From the NCBI RefSeq assembly GCF_014647215.1, contig NZ_BMOT01000006.1, positions 1 through 64,000 of the forward strand: 64,000 nt of DNA, read 5' to 3'. This stretch comes from Shewanella aestuarii. GTDB lineage: Bacteria > Pseudomonadota > Gammaproteobacteria > Enterobacterales > Shewanellaceae. Positions 35,910 through 46,225 of the stretch are shown here, piece by piece. How positions within the stretch are numbered: the stretch's first letter is position 1; the number at the start of each line of letters is the position of its first letter. A program made the position numbers and the translations under genes. Under the pieces are notes generated by a model. It was not told where the DNA came from. It worked only from the letters and a program-made list of their open reading frames with translations, and did no database searches.

Positions 35910-36304
35910 CTTTGTTCCCCTTCCATAACTTTATTATCGTTTTTGAGTTCATAACCATTCCGACGGAATGACAACGCTGTCATGTCTAGAGCAAACATTA
36001 CACAAAAATTAACAGCCACGCCACAACAAAATAACTATTTGCAGTTTTTTTTTACGTCTTATTTCTGTACTTTATCAACAATTATGATAATAAAACCATA
36101 TAAAACATAGAGGTAAATAATGTAAATACCTTGTAAACATTGTTGTGATCGTCAAAAAAATCCAGCTGATCCTACCTGTTAAAAAATTGATGATTGCCTA
36201 TTTTTTTAAAAACTCGCACTATTACCCGATTAATAACCCATTAAAGCGATCGATTACGGGGGATCAATTAATTGGGTTTCGCCTGAAGAAGAGCTAATTT
36301 TTAA
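35910..36304. other. 395-bp divergent region between receptor and nagR
   Basis: It contains the NagR operator at 35967-35984 near the receptor. No operator copy is seen near nagR, and no gene is present. Confidence 0.55.
35967..35984. promoter_or_regulatory. nagR: NagR operator upstream of TonB-dependent receptor
   Basis: AATGACAACGCTGTCATG matches the palindrome with one terminal difference. It ends 58 bp upstream of the receptor ATG, a suitable place for a repressor. Confidence 0.8.
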
Positions 36305-37324
36305 ATGAAAGTAACCATAAATGACGTTGCCAAATATGCTGGCGTGTCGATAAAAACGGTATCTAGGGTCACCAATAAAGAACCCTCGGTAAAACAAGCC
36401 ACAATTGATAAAGTCAATCAAGCTATCGCTGCGTTGAATTATCAGCCCAATTTGGCTGCTCGAAACCTTGCCAGTACTAGCTCTTATGTTATCGGGTTTA
36501 TATACGACAACCCGAATGCTTACTATATTATTGATATGCAAAATGGCATTTTATCTGCGTGCAATGATCGTGGCTTTGAGCTACTGATCCACCCTTGTAA
36601 TGCTAAATCGGAGTCCATTTGCGATGAGCTCACTGCAATGGTAAAGCATTCAAGGTTAGCAGGATTAGTGCTTACGCCTCCCATGTCAGAAGACCCCAAC
36701 ATTTTGGCCGCGTTAGATAAGATAAACGCCAATTATGTGCGGATTATTGCCGGTGAAAACACTGACAAAAATAAAGGCTTAACTGTACTAGTAAACGATA
36801 AACACGGTGCGGTTGAAATCACTCAGCACTTGATCAGCCTTGGCCACCAGCATATTGGTTTTTTAAGTGGTGACCATCAACATGAATCGACAAAAGAACG
36901 CTTACTTGGTTTTAGAAAAGCTATTGAAAATAACAAGTTAACGGTAAATGAAAATTGGGTGCTAGACGGGAAATATTCATTTGAATCAGGTGTAGAAGGG
37001 GCCAATAAACTGATCGCGATGAAAAACCGTCCATCGGCTATTGTGGCTTGTAACGACGAAATTGCAGCGGGTGCATTGTTTGCTGCGCGTTTAGCGGGGC
37101 TTGATATCCCTAAAGATTTATCTATTGTTGGATTCGAAGATAGCCCATTTTCACGTCAAACATGGCCAAAGTTAACGACGGTTCACCAACCGAATGTTGA
37201 AATTGCACAGATAGCGACTCAACTATTGATCAATAAACATAAAGATCAAGGTGATGAAAAATTCAAAATCTTTACGCCGAATCCGGTCATACGAGATTCA
37301 TCCGCATCGCCATATACCAATTAA
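36305..37324 (+). CDS. nagR: LacI family transcriptional regulator NagR
   Basis: The 339-residue protein has an N-terminal LacI helix-turn-helix (TINDVAKYAGVSIKTVSRVTN, residues about 4-24), a hinge region (YQPNLAARNLAS) and a periplasmic-binding-like sugar domain with EDSPFSRQTWPKLTTVHQP. It is the only local regulator and sits at one end of the nag cluster, and the cluster promoters carry a shared LacI-type palindrome. So it is inferred to be the repressor of the GlcNAc regulon. The effector is not proven; GlcNAc-6-phosphate or glucosamine-6-phosphate would be logical. Confidence 0.88.
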   Translation: MKVTINDVAKYAGVSIKTVSRVTNKEPSVKQATIDKVNQAIAALNYQPNLAARNLASTSSYVIGFIYDNPNAYYIIDMQNGILSACNDRGFELLIHPCNAKSESICDELTAMVKHSRLAGLVLTPPMSEDPNILAALDKINANYVRIIAGENTDKNKGLTVLVNDKHGAVEITQHLISLGHQHIGFLSGDHQHESTKERLLGFRKAIENNKLTVNENWVLDGKYSFESGVEGANKLIAMKNRPSAIVACNDEIAAGALFAARLAGLDIPKDLSIVGFEDSPFSRQTWPKLTTVHQPNVEIAQIATQLLINKHKDQGDEKFKIFTPNPVIRDSSASPYTN

Positions 37325-37340
37325 TGATGAAACCCTCATA

Positions 37341-37370
37341 AAAAAACGTCTCAATTTAGAGACGTTTTTT
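37341..37370. terminator. Bidirectional terminator between nagR and ndh
   Basis: A 12-bp perfect stem (AAAAAACGTCTC / GAGACGTTTTTT) with a 6-nt loop serves both convergent genes. Confidence 0.93.
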
Positions 37371-37390
37371 GTTTATGGTATGGGTTAACT

Positions 37391-38677
37391 TTAATGCAGT
37401 TTAAGTTTTGGCCTTTTCCAAAGAAGCATTTTTTGTGCAAGGCGATAAACGAACGCAGACATCCAACCATATAAACTAATTAGGTGACGTTGATACAGAG
37501 AAATATACATAATACGTGCAAGGTGACCTTCAACAAAAAATGTTCCAGTACGTAAGTTCCCCATCAAATTTCCTACAGCAGAAAAACGGCTTAAAGAAAC
37601 TAATGAACCATAATCTTTATAAATAAAGGTTTTTTCAGGTTGATGCTTCATTTTTAAACAGATGTTTTTAAATAATGTTTCGGCCATCTGCGCAGCAGCT
37701 TGCGCCCTTGGAGGAACAGGTTTACCGTTCTCTTGAATGAGCTGTGCACAATCACCAAGTGCATAGATATTATCAATCCCTTTCACTTTCATATATTGAT
37801 CAACTTCAATTTGATTACGTGAAGTAATGGGTAATGCGGTAAAATGCTCTAGTATTTTGGGGCCTTTAACCCCAGCAGCCCAAACCTTGATATTGGCATT
37901 AATCATTTCACCACTGGAGGTAATAAAACCTTGTTTAGTGACTTCTTTTACTTGCACAGCTAGATGTAATTTAATGCCTAATTTGGATAATACAGCCTGC
38001 GCTCGAAAACTCACTTGTTCTGGTAACTGAGGTAATACTTTATCAGCGGCTTCTATCAGATGTATTTCTAAATGTTGTTTTGAAATATTGCTATAGCCAT
38101 ATTCGGCAACCGACTCGATTACATGATGTAACTCAGCGGCAAGTTCAACGCCCGTGGCTCCCGCACCAACAATGCCAATACTCAATTTGTCTTGTGTTTC
38201 ATTTAGTTGCAATAAAGCATCTAACAGCTTGTCATGAAAACGATTTGCACTATTTAAACTGTCCAAAAAAATACAATTTTGATCCGCACCGAGTGTATTA
38301 AAACTATTAGATACGCCCCCAAGAGCTAGTACCAAATAATCATAATTAATGGTTCTTGGAGGAATAATCACTTCATGTTCATCGTTAATAACTGCAGCTA
38401 ACTGAATTGTGTTGGTTTGTGGATCGCATTGCGCAATACTGCCTCGCACATATTGATAGCCATTTTTTAAGCCATGGTCTCGATATTGTAAACCTTCTAT
38501 AGATTGGTCAATAATACCCACAGCGACTTCATGCAATTTAGGTTTCCAGATATGAACTGTGTTTTTATCAATCAAACAAACATCCATTTGTTTACTGAGT
38601 CCAAACTTACGACCTAACCGAGACGCTAACGCTAAACCTGCCGCGCCGCCACCAACAATGACAACCTTTTCTGCCAT
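37391..38677 (-). CDS. ndh: Type II NADH:quinone oxidoreductase
   Basis: Ndh oxidises NADH and reduces quinone at the cytoplasmic membrane without pumping ions. The 428-residue flavoprotein has the FAD motif GGGAAGL near the N-terminus, a second dinucleotide motif GIVGAGATGVELAAEL, YALGDCAQ and PPRAQAAAQMA. The ending LWKRPKLKLH parallels the E. coli Ndh C-terminus RPRLKLH. I chose the ATG at 38677, preceded by AAAGGG; an ORF extension reaches 38737. No membrane helix is needed, as the C-terminal amphipathic region anchors it. Confidence 0.94.
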   Translation of the reverse strand: MAEKVVIVGGGAAGLALASRLGRKFGLSKQMDVCLIDKNTVHIWKPKLHEVAVGIIDQSIEGLQYRDHGLKNGYQYVRGSIAQCDPQTNTIQLAAVINDEHEVIIPPRTINYDYLVLALGGVSNSFNTLGADQNCIFLDSLNSANRFHDKLLDALLQLNETQDKLSIGIVGAGATGVELAAELHHVIESVAEYGYSNISKQHLEIHLIEAADKVLPQLPEQVSFRAQAVLSKLGIKLHLAVQVKEVTKQGFITSSGEMINANIKVWAAGVKGPKILEHFTALPITSRNQIEVDQYMKVKGIDNIYALGDCAQLIQENGKPVPPRAQAAAQMAETLFKNICLKMKHQPEKTFIYKDYGSLVSLSRFSAVGNLMGNLRTGTFFVEGHLARIMYISLYQRHLISLYGWMSAFVYRLAQKMLLWKRPKLKLH

Positions 38678-38742
38678 GACAACAACCCTTTGAATTACAC
38701 AACTTAAATAGACAAGGTTTTTACAAAATAAAGCCAATAAAA

Positions 38743-38759
38743 AAGGCCATAAAGGCCTT
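38743..38759 (-). terminator. Terminator after glnB
   Basis: A 6-bp stem (AAGGCC / GGCCTT) has a 5-nt loop and a TTTTTTATT tail on the minus strand. It lies just after the glnB stop and before ndh. Confidence 0.7.
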
Positions 38760-38762
38760 ATT

Positions 38763-39101
<339 letters not shown>

Positions 39102-39338
39102 TTAATCACTCCTAAAAGGGCTAAACAGGCGAATTAACTTGCCTAAGATGATGTAACTTTTAAAGTTTATGGTAACAAATTGCAACTGTTCAATATCTTA
39201 CTTTAAAGCCGGTTAATTTTCTGCAGCAATTTGAACTTATTTTAAAACCGTCTTTTCAGTTAAAAACCTAATCTTTGACTATAATTTATACAACTGCTGC
39301 TGGATGCGGCTCTAAAGTTTTCAAGGATGATTAATACA

Positions 39339-39860
39339 ATGAACTTAATTCGCCACCATTATGGGTTCAATTTTGTTGAACTAATGACCACAATAACCAT
39401 TACCAGCTTGTTATCTGTCATTGCATTCCCATCTTTTAAGGCTATTCAGCTGCAATTAAGGGTGGATAGCAATATAAGAACCATTCAACACTCAATGCAA
39501 TTTGCCAGAAACATGGCGATCAGTTATGGCACCAGAGTAACAGTATGCCCCCTTGAGCAAGGGAAGTGCGGTAACAATTGGCAAGCTGGTTTTTCAATCT
39601 TCAGCGATACTGGTGTCATGAATCAATTAGATGCCCAAGACATCATTTTACAAGAAATTAACCCATTTCATTCTCAAGATATCATTCAATATAATCGACG
39701 TGCGCTAAGGTTTCAGCCAGATGGACTTGCGTCTGGTACAAATGGGACTCTCACCTATTGTCCAGAAACGTTTGATAGCCCTTATTCTGAAGCACTAATA
39801 ATTAATCAAGCCGGACGGGTCAGATTTTCGACAAAGAAAAACATTGCATGCACTCCTTAA
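39339..39860 (+). CDS. GspH/FimT family pseudopilin (first of a tandem pair)
   Basis: This 173-residue prepilin-like protein has the type III leader ending in Gly9 followed by FNFVELM, with the glutamate at mature position 5, and a hydrophobic N-terminal helix. The C-terminal part has the GspH/FimT fold with a cysteine pair around VCPLEQGKC. I chose the ATG at 39339, spaced from AAGGA at 39323-39327; the upstream ATG at 39327 overlaps that site. It is a minor pilin candidate that may initiate type IV pilus assembly. It resembles the next gene in the region SYG-TRV-VCP, so the two are paralogues. Confidence 0.86.
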   Translation: MNLIRHHYGFNFVELMTTITITSLLSVIAFPSFKAIQLQLRVDSNIRTIQHSMQFARNMAISYGTRVTVCPLEQGKCGNNWQAGFSIFSDTGVMNQLDAQDIILQEINPFHSQDIIQYNRRALRFQPDGLASGTNGTLTYCPETFDSPYSEALIINQAGRVRFSTKKNIACTP

Positions 39861-39950
39861 TCTTTTATAAGTTTTATTGAAAAGCAATAAATCACTGAAT
39901 TTATACTGTCACTTGGTTATACTAAATCAATATAACCAAGGATAATAAAA

Positions 39951-40475
39951 ATGAAAAATATATCTCATGGCTTCACATTGGTTGAGTTAATGGTAACGGT
40001 TGTAGTTGCTGGAATACTATTGACAGTTGGAGTCCCTTCTCTGGTCTCTATGTATGAAGGAAACCGCGCCAGAAGTGCTATCAGCAATATAGAGTCAACC
40101 ATGTTATTTGCTCGTAGCCAAGCAGTAAGTTATGGAAGCCGTGTTTCTGTGTGCCCATTTAACGGTTCTAGCTGTGATGCTGACTGGACAAAGGGATTTA
40201 GTGTATTTATAGATAACGGAGCTTTAGGTACTTTAGATGCCACTAATGGTATTCAAGATACGGTATTGAGAACAGTAGATGGCGTTAACAATAAGGATTT
40301 TATCAAATCAACTCAATCTCGTTATACCTTTAATGCGGATGGATTAGTACATTTAGCGAGTGGAGGTACTTTAGTTTACTGTGCAGGTGACAAGAGTAAC
40401 CCTGACTCCCGCGGTATTACCATTGGTGTATCAGGAAGAATTTCAGCTATAGAAACTGCAGTAAACTGTAACTAA
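39951..40475 (+). CDS. GspH/FimT family pseudopilin (second of a tandem pair)
   Basis: The 174-residue product has prepilin leader MKNISHG cut before FTLVELM, with Glu at mature position 5. The GspH domain shares SYGSRVSVCPF, DWTKGFSVFIDNG and LDATNG with the gene before it. A CAAGGA ribosome-binding site precedes the ATG. It is convergent with the minor-pilin operon on the minus strand. FimT/FimU-type function in pilus priming is inferred from family and position. Confidence 0.9.
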   Translation: MKNISHGFTLVELMVTVVVAGILLTVGVPSLVSMYEGNRARSAISNIESTMLFARSQAVSYGSRVSVCPFNGSSCDADWTKGFSVFIDNGALGTLDATNGIQDTVLRTVDGVNNKDFIKSTQSRYTFNADGLVHLASGGTLVYCAGDKSNPDSRGITIGVSGRISAIETAVNCN

Positions 40476-40514
40476 ATAAGTTTAAGCTACCGTTTACTGC
40501 TTTGATTTATATCA

Positions 40515-40823
40515 TTATCGAACTGTTTTGCTATCCAAATCTTTTGCGCTTTTAGATTTAAATTTTTCATCTAAAATGGCACATTCGACTACATCTTTAA
40601 TATAAACATCTTTAGAGTTTGCATCTTTATACTTGGTTGCCGGCAACTTTGCTTGCATAAGTTGGATTGTAGAGGTTTTCCATTTATAAAATGTAATGTC
40701 AAAGCCGTTAGTTGTTTCGATGTAACATTTATAATCTACCATTTCATCAGCCTGAACATTCGCTACAGATGCGAATAGTCCAAGCGATATCATTAACATG
40801 ATTTTGGTTTTCATTGAGTTCAT
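40515..40823 (-). CDS. tapY2: TapY2 family type IV pilus operon protein
   Basis: This small protein (102 residues) has a signal peptide (hydrophobic residues about 8-22, cleavage near VQA) and a mature domain with two cysteines, YKCYIETTNGFDITFYKW and VECAILDEKF. It fits the TapY2-type proteins that follow pilE in Aeromonas and Shewanella. I chose the ATG at 40823, preceded by AAGGAG at 8 nt; this ATG overlaps the pilE TAA by one base. Function is unknown; it probably acts in the periplasm with PilY1 or the minor pilins. Confidence 0.72.
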   Translation of the reverse strand: MNSMKTKIMLMISLGLFASVANVQADEMVDYKCYIETTNGFDITFYKWKTSTIQLMQAKLPATKYKDANSKDVYIKDVVECAILDEKFKSKSAKDLDSKTVR

Positions 40824-41212
40824 TACCAACACTCCTTAGGTGATTTTACGCCCGCAGCATCCAATGAAATAGTTAAACAGGCGCTGTCTCGTGTTGCCTG
40901 AGCCCCCTTAGCCTTAGCGGTGGCAGTAAAAACACCTCCTGCGACAGTAGCATCAACTTCATAAAATGTATTATCCACCACCCAAGGATCAGCATTGAAC
41001 CCTAACTTAGTCATATCGGCAGTGTAACTTTTATGATCTAAGTAATACTGTTCTTGCTTGTTGGCAACATTCATGAGGCCCGCTAAGCCATCTGCTCTTG
41101 CGCCTTTAGTGACGAAATCGATGTAACTTGGGTATGCAATAGATGCTAATATTCCAACAATAACGACGGCTATCATCACTTCAATTAAGGTAAAACCACG
41201 ATTATTCTTCAT
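40823..41212 (-). CDS. pilE: PilE-type minor pilin
   Basis: The 129-residue prepilin has the leader MKNNRG cut before FTLIEVMIAVVIVGILASIAYP, the classic type IVa N-terminal helix with Glu5. Its C-terminal domain contains a disulfide-type pair near DSACLTIS and PKECW. It is the next gene after pilY1 (3 bp apart), in the position of pilE in P. aeruginosa. As part of a minor-pilin operon it probably sits at the pilus tip rather than being the major subunit. Confidence 0.92.
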   Translation of the reverse strand: MKNNRGFTLIEVMIAVVIVGILASIAYPSYIDFVTKGARADGLAGLMNVANKQEQYYLDHKSYTADMTKLGFNADPWVVDNTFYEVDATVAGGVFTATAKAKGAQATRDSACLTISLDAAGVKSPKECW

Positions 41213-41215
41213 TCA

Positions 41216-44200
41216 CTACTCATCTATATGATAATAAATTTTATTAACGCCTGGTCCACAGCCAACAATGATGTTTCCTCCACCTCCTGAAGTACATCCG
41301 GCCTCTAAACCTGGTGCTATTTCCATTTTTGATCCTGCTGCACCAATACCGATTAAATACATATAGCTATTACCATCATCATTAGGTGGGATAACTAATT
41401 GAGGCGTATCGGGAACTCTTTCACCCATCTCATAAAATTTTTCCGCATAAGAATACGTTCCTTTGTGTAAATTAAAGCCGTAAAGACGCCCCTGACCAGA
41501 AACTAAACATTGGTTGGATGATGACGTATCACCCGGCACATATGAGGTGAAGAAAACCTTACCTTTGATTATTGCAGCAGCTGCTAAAGACTTTTCACCA
41601 GAATCAGTAAACCGATAATACCAACCACGCTTAGTACCAAAGACTAAATTTTCAGCCTCAGTTTTAGGTGATGACGCTGTGATGTCATATAACTTGTCTA
41701 TAGTCAGGGCTTCAGGCACTGGGTTTCCGCTAGATGAAGCGAATGATTTACTTGCAACATTGCGATCTTGAAGGGTAAAAAACATATCCGAACGGTTCTT
41801 ATCCGAAGGATGTGGCCTATTACCGGTTCCAATAACAACCGCATCATAAGGTACATTCTGATAGGTTTTAATTGTTTTCGTGCCGCTACCATCAGTCACT
41901 TGAACTTCAGAAATATTAGTGAATACAGTTTGTGCAACTGCAGCCTCAGCGAAAAATCGACGGTCTGTCGCTTTAGAGTTACCGCCTAAGCTGGCAAACT
42001 TAAAAGCTGACCATTCTGACGTTTTTGCACTTGGAAGATCAAAACGCCAGACATTAGCCCCTGTATCAGTGGCATAAATTCTGTCAGTTAATTTATCACC
42101 ATTACTATCAAGTATGGCGACGCTGTTTGGAATACTGTCAACGATACCGGGTATTGCTGTCGAACCAGTGCCCGATGAGGGTAGAAATGAATGTAATAAC
42201 TTTCCAGTTTCGGCATCAAGAATAAACACTCCGCGTCCGCTAGTGTCATCACTGCCTACCTCAGGGCCATCTTTTGTTGCAGGAACGTAGCCTGCGCCAA
42301 CAATAATGACTGGTTTAGCATTGTCTTTATTAGTTGAGCCAACAGGCCAGTTTGGAATATACGTTACAACAGGCTCAGACCAAGTTTGCCCCATTTCTGA
42401 CATACCTAGATCATCTGCACTTTTTTTCCATAAAAACTTCGGTGAATCAGGATTAGTAATATCTAAGGCATAATAAGATTTGCCCCCACGACGCATCCCC
42501 ATAAATAACCAAGCTTTTTCAATGCCCGATGCCCCGGTCTTAACATGCGCAACGGGAGAACTATCGAGCCCGTATACTGAATGCACACCACTTGGCACGT
42601 TAGCACGAAGCGGACGAATGTTCGGTAATAACTCATATGGCATAAATGCCCATGACTCAGTGACGCTGTCGCCAGCATCTTTAAACATATGTAAAAAACC
42701 AGCATTAGTACCAACGAGTACACGTAAATCAGGACTAGATTTGCTGCCAAAGTTGATAGCTAAAGGTTTTGAATGTAATGGGTCTCCCATTACATCTTTA
42801 CGCATAGTAGTGGGTCCACCAGCATCAGAGTCGACATCCTTACCTGTCGCCCAGGTAAAGTAACTTTCTAACTGGCTGGTATCTACGCCCATGTATGACG
42901 CAAGTTGCGTATCTCCACCGGCATAGATTGACGCGTTATTCTTTGAAAACGCTGCTAGACCACCACCGCTTGCAAAATTGCCGTATAAAGTTCGCTTGCT
43001 AGTTGTACTTAGCATATGAGCAACGCCACCGATTGTTACATCGTTACCGTCACCACCATCACTTGAAGCTTGGCACACGCTGCTTGGTGTCCAGAATGAA
43101 CAAGCTGATGACTTTAGATTCCCATCAGAACCTATGGCATTAGCTCCTTTTTTATCAACAATATCGCCACTACCTGTTACCTTAAACTTTTTCATGTTGC
43201 CCATCCAACGAGGACCTTGGTTTGGAACAAACATGGCATAATAGACTGAATCAAATGTTTGGGTTCTATCAAAGTTGTTACTGGCAATTGAAGGTGATGT
43301 GAAACTGGCATTCACCTCTAATATTTTAGTAAACACTTTTTGCAGTGCAGAGCTTAATTCTGTCGCGCTTTTTGCTGCAAAATATTGTCCACCACCTAAT
43401 TCTGCAGTCTTAGTTAATAACTGAGCAGCATCATCAGCGCCATCACTAAATCCAATGGTAAAGGTAGATACATTTTGATCCTCCGCCAGATTCGAATTCA
43501 CATCATTATTGTTCATCCAGCCAGCTAAATTAGGTAGATAACTTGTAAACTCAGGTTTTATATTCTTAAAACCAACAGTATCGACGTTAGGTAGAGTTTT
43601 TATTAACGTATTGGCGTTGCTGTCTAATGTAGGCACACCATCGGTAATATAAACCACATACGCTCTGTTTTGACATTCTTTAAATGGCGAAATGTAGTTA
43701 GAGCCATTTTCAATTGAAGTGTCCCTTGGCGGTTTATTTGGGGTGTAACTATAACCAGACGGTTTTTTATCTTTATTACCAAAAGTAACCGACTTGCCTG
43801 AGAAATATCGATAAGACTCGTATAACGTTTCACACAAGGGAGTATTGGTTTGCGGATCTAAACCTGAAATGGTATTTAATAAATCAATTTTATTCGCTTC
43901 TGACATGGTTTTAATGCCCGAAATAATTCGACCTCCGTCAGCATCCCCTTCATCAAAAGCATTAATGTTAAAAATTGCTAAACCGAAATCGACACTAGGG
44001 GTTGTCACAATGGTGTTTTTAATGACTTCCTTTGCAATGTCGATACGGCTTTTGGGTTCGATGACTTTTGGGCCATGATACCAACGCAAGTAATTATCTG
44101 AATATAAAGTGATAGCTTGCCCCGTACCAAAGCCCGTTTGCTTAGCTTTAACCAACGCTGCATCGATTTCACTTTGGCTCGAGCTGGAGTCAACAACAGA

Positions 44201-44776
44201 GTATCTTTGAGGTTTTTGTTTTGTTCCTAAACTGTCTACAGGAAAACCACTCGGTTGATCTTTCGCATTACGCCACTTTTTATTATCTATGTCATCAAAG
44301 CAGTCTATCACCTCAATGTTAGCACCATTGTTGTCAGGAACTTCTTTCCAAGTACCATTTTGACCTGAAAAGGAATACTCACGAAAGAATCCTGTAAACA
44401 CCCCGTATTTATTTAAATATTCCCATGATGTTTCACAACCATTAATATCGCCTAAAAAACGACGACTTTCTGATGGACTATCAGGAACTGGAAGCGAGGT
44501 ATTATCTATCCCCCCTTTTGTGAAATAGACCATTCTTTCTTGCAATGAATTATCACTGCCCACAGCTGGGTAGGTGACAGATGGGTCATAACCCGCTTCT
44601 GCACTATTCTCGATAGTTCTCATTGAACCTGAGTTATCAAAAATAATCAGTACCTGTGGTCTAGAGCCCGTGCGGGCTGTCGATTCGAATACATATAATT
44701 CTGTATCATCAGCGAAACTAGAAGCCGAAAATCCCACAACGGCGAAAAGGGCTGATATTAGTAAATATCTAAACAT
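41216..44776 (-). CDS. pilY1: PilY1 type IV pilus tip adhesin
   Basis: This 1186-residue protein has a signal peptide (cleavage near SSFA) and an N-terminal von Willebrand A-like domain with MIDAS motif FDNSGSM (about residues 47-53). A C-terminal PilY1/PilC beta-propeller carries a calcium-binding loop DSNGDKLTD. PilY1 is secreted with the minor pilins, caps the pilus tip and controls retraction and surface sensing. Length and gene order pilV-pilW-pilX-pilY1 are typical. It starts two bases after the pilX stop. Confidence 0.95.
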   Translation of the reverse strand: MFRYLLISALFAVVGFSASSFADDTELYVFESTARTGSRPQVLIIFDNSGSMRTIENSAEAGYDPSVTYPAVGSDNSLQERMVYFTKGGIDNTSLPVPDSPSESRRFLGDINGCETSWEYLNKYGVFTGFFREYSFSGQNGTWKEVPDNNGANIEVIDCFDDIDNKKWRNAKDQPSGFPVDSLGTKQKPQRYSVVDSSSSQSEIDAALVKAKQTGFGTGQAITLYSDNYLRWYHGPKVIEPKSRIDIAKEVIKNTIVTTPSVDFGLAIFNINAFDEGDADGGRIISGIKTMSEANKIDLLNTISGLDPQTNTPLCETLYESYRYFSGKSVTFGNKDKKPSGYSYTPNKPPRDTSIENGSNYISPFKECQNRAYVVYITDGVPTLDSNANTLIKTLPNVDTVGFKNIKPEFTSYLPNLAGWMNNNDVNSNLAEDQNVSTFTIGFSDGADDAAQLLTKTAELGGGQYFAAKSATELSSALQKVFTKILEVNASFTSPSIASNNFDRTQTFDSVYYAMFVPNQGPRWMGNMKKFKVTGSGDIVDKKGANAIGSDGNLKSSACSFWTPSSVCQASSDGGDGNDVTIGGVAHMLSTTSKRTLYGNFASGGGLAAFSKNNASIYAGGDTQLASYMGVDTSQLESYFTWATGKDVDSDAGGPTTMRKDVMGDPLHSKPLAINFGSKSSPDLRVLVGTNAGFLHMFKDAGDSVTESWAFMPYELLPNIRPLRANVPSGVHSVYGLDSSPVAHVKTGASGIEKAWLFMGMRRGGKSYYALDITNPDSPKFLWKKSADDLGMSEMGQTWSEPVVTYIPNWPVGSTNKDNAKPVIIVGAGYVPATKDGPEVGSDDTSGRGVFILDAETGKLLHSFLPSSGTGSTAIPGIVDSIPNSVAILDSNGDKLTDRIYATDTGANVWRFDLPSAKTSEWSAFKFASLGGNSKATDRRFFAEAAVAQTVFTNISEVQVTDGSGTKTIKTYQNVPYDAVVIGTGNRPHPSDKNRSDMFFTLQDRNVASKSFASSSGNPVPEALTIDKLYDITASSPKTEAENLVFGTKRGWYYRFTDSGEKSLAAAAIIKGKVFFTSYVPGDTSSSNQCLVSGQGRLYGFNLHKGTYSYAEKFYEMGERVPDTPQLVIPPNDDGNSYMYLIGIGAAGSKMEIAPGLEAGCTSGGGGNIIVGCGPGVNKIYYHIDE

Positions 44777-44778
44777 GA

Positions 44779-45222
44779 TTAGCTCCCAGTTAACACTTCT
44801 TGCTCGATACCGGATACCACGGTAACTCGCCCTAATTGACTACGGCCAAATGCTGCTGCACTTGATATTTCAACACGTCGACACTGTATTACACTTGGAT
44901 CTGTAGCTTCAGGATCACGAGCGCAATTAACATCATAATTGACTAACGGTGTCATGGTGTTAGTTACACCAAGTGCGAGATCATTTTGAACGCTCACTGC
45001 AGCCATATTGGCCAGTGTCTCACCCTCATTTGCGATAATGACTTTATCTTGAGCCCCTTGCGCAGCCAGCATTGCCTCTATGCGCTCCGAGCCGGCACCA
45101 GCCATGCGTAAGGATTGAGTAGCATTAACCGCTAAAGCAACTCCAATTACTGTCATAATCACCAAAATAATGAGTGAAAAAAATAACACTATACCTTGCT
45201 GTTTTTGTATTGAAATTTGCAT
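44779..45222 (-). CDS. pilX: PilX minor pilin
   Basis: The 147-residue protein has a leader ending KQQG, then IVLFFSLIILVIMTVIGVALAV, the PilX_N-type helix. It lacks the glutamate at mature position 5 kept by the other pilins of this operon, which is usual for PilX. It is one of the minor pilins that form the priming tip complex with PilV, PilW and PilY1. Confidence 0.9.
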   Translation of the reverse strand: MQISIQKQQGIVLFFSLIILVIMTVIGVALAVNATQSLRMAGAGSERIEAMLAAQGAQDKVIIANEGETLANMAAVSVQNDLALGVTNTMTPLVNYDVNCARDPEATDPSVIQCRRVEISSAAAFGRSQLGRVTVVSGIEQEVLTGS

Positions 45223-45247
45223 TTATATTACCTTAATAGCAATAATT

Positions 45248-46219
45248 CTATATTAATCTTGGGTTTTCTAATACGACCGTTGTTGTCACTACTTTTCTTC
45301 GATAATTATCATTGAGTGGACCAATCGTTTTGTCGCCCAATTTATAGGTAACGTCGTTAGTATAGCTATTATCTTTATCTGCAGTTCGAACGAGTAAAAA
45401 CAGCCTCAGAGAAACTATACGCGGAAGTCGCGGCTCTCCCTGGACCGGTATAGGACTATCCCACACAGAAGAAGTGACATTTTGTACTGGTATAAAACTA
45501 TCAGCTGTACCATCAGTATTTGAATCCAAACCATACAGCACACGCATATTTTCAATACCTTCCACTAGTTGCTCATCGTTCTTCATACCATTGCCAATCG
45601 AAAGTGTTCGGCGTTTTAACACTGGGATATCGCCATCATTCTCAATATAATAAATGTGATGTTGATATTCCCAAATGCGACTATTAATTAAAGGCGGTGG
45701 CACTCCACTGCCATCAAATATCACTAGTGCACTTTGTTCTGTCGCGGCATAGTAACGAGTATTGTTCATATTTGCGGCTAAAACCGAAGGCCCTATTAAG
45801 CGTTTAAGTTGAATTACATCAGTACCATTTGTAGGAGTTATACAGCTAAACCCCTTACCGCTGACACCCGCCTCATATCCCCAAAGAAATCTAAAGTTGG
45901 ATGGTTGGTTATTGGGGAAACTGGCATTATTTAACCCGTCTCCAACACAATCATTAGCAACTGCAGTAGCAGAAACTGTAAAGACTTCCCCATTAGAATC
46001 ACCAATAAAACTTAGCTGACTTAAATCCCGTTCCATAATAGCCAAAGCAATACGGCCATTTTCTTGAAGTTGATTAAAATGACTGGTTGTACTGACATTG
46101 CTTGATGACATGCTAAACATCGCAAAAAGGCCAGCTGTTAAAAACAAACTGATCACCATTGCGACCATTAATTCTACAAGTGATAATCCTACTTGATATT
46201 TAAACAATTTTGTCATCAT
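45248..46219 (-). CDS. pilW: PilW minor pilin
   Basis: The 323-residue prepilin has a leader MMTKLFKYQVG cut before LSLVELMVAMVISLFLTAGLFAMF, with Glu at mature position 5, and a long C-terminal domain as expected of PilW. Cysteines and the LRLFLLVRT segment in the C-terminal third fit the family. It starts 6 bp after pilV and precedes pilX. Confidence 0.91.
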   Translation of the reverse strand: MMTKLFKYQVGLSLVELMVAMVISLFLTAGLFAMFSMSSSNVSTTSHFNQLQENGRIALAIMERDLSQLSFIGDSNGEVFTVSATAVANDCVGDGLNNASFPNNQPSNFRFLWGYEAGVSGKGFSCITPTNGTDVIQLKRLIGPSVLAANMNNTRYYAATEQSALVIFDGSGVPPPLINSRIWEYQHHIYYIENDGDIPVLKRRTLSIGNGMKNDEQLVEGIENMRVLYGLDSNTDGTADSFIPVQNVTSSVWDSPIPVQGEPRLPRIVSLRLFLLVRTADKDNSYTNDVTYKLGDKTIGPLNDNYRRKVVTTTVVLENPRLI

Positions 46220-46225
46220 TTTACC

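Noticed and set aside
36145..36160. TGTGATCGTCA upstream of nagR, read as a CRP half-site.
   Set aside because: The second half-site is missing.
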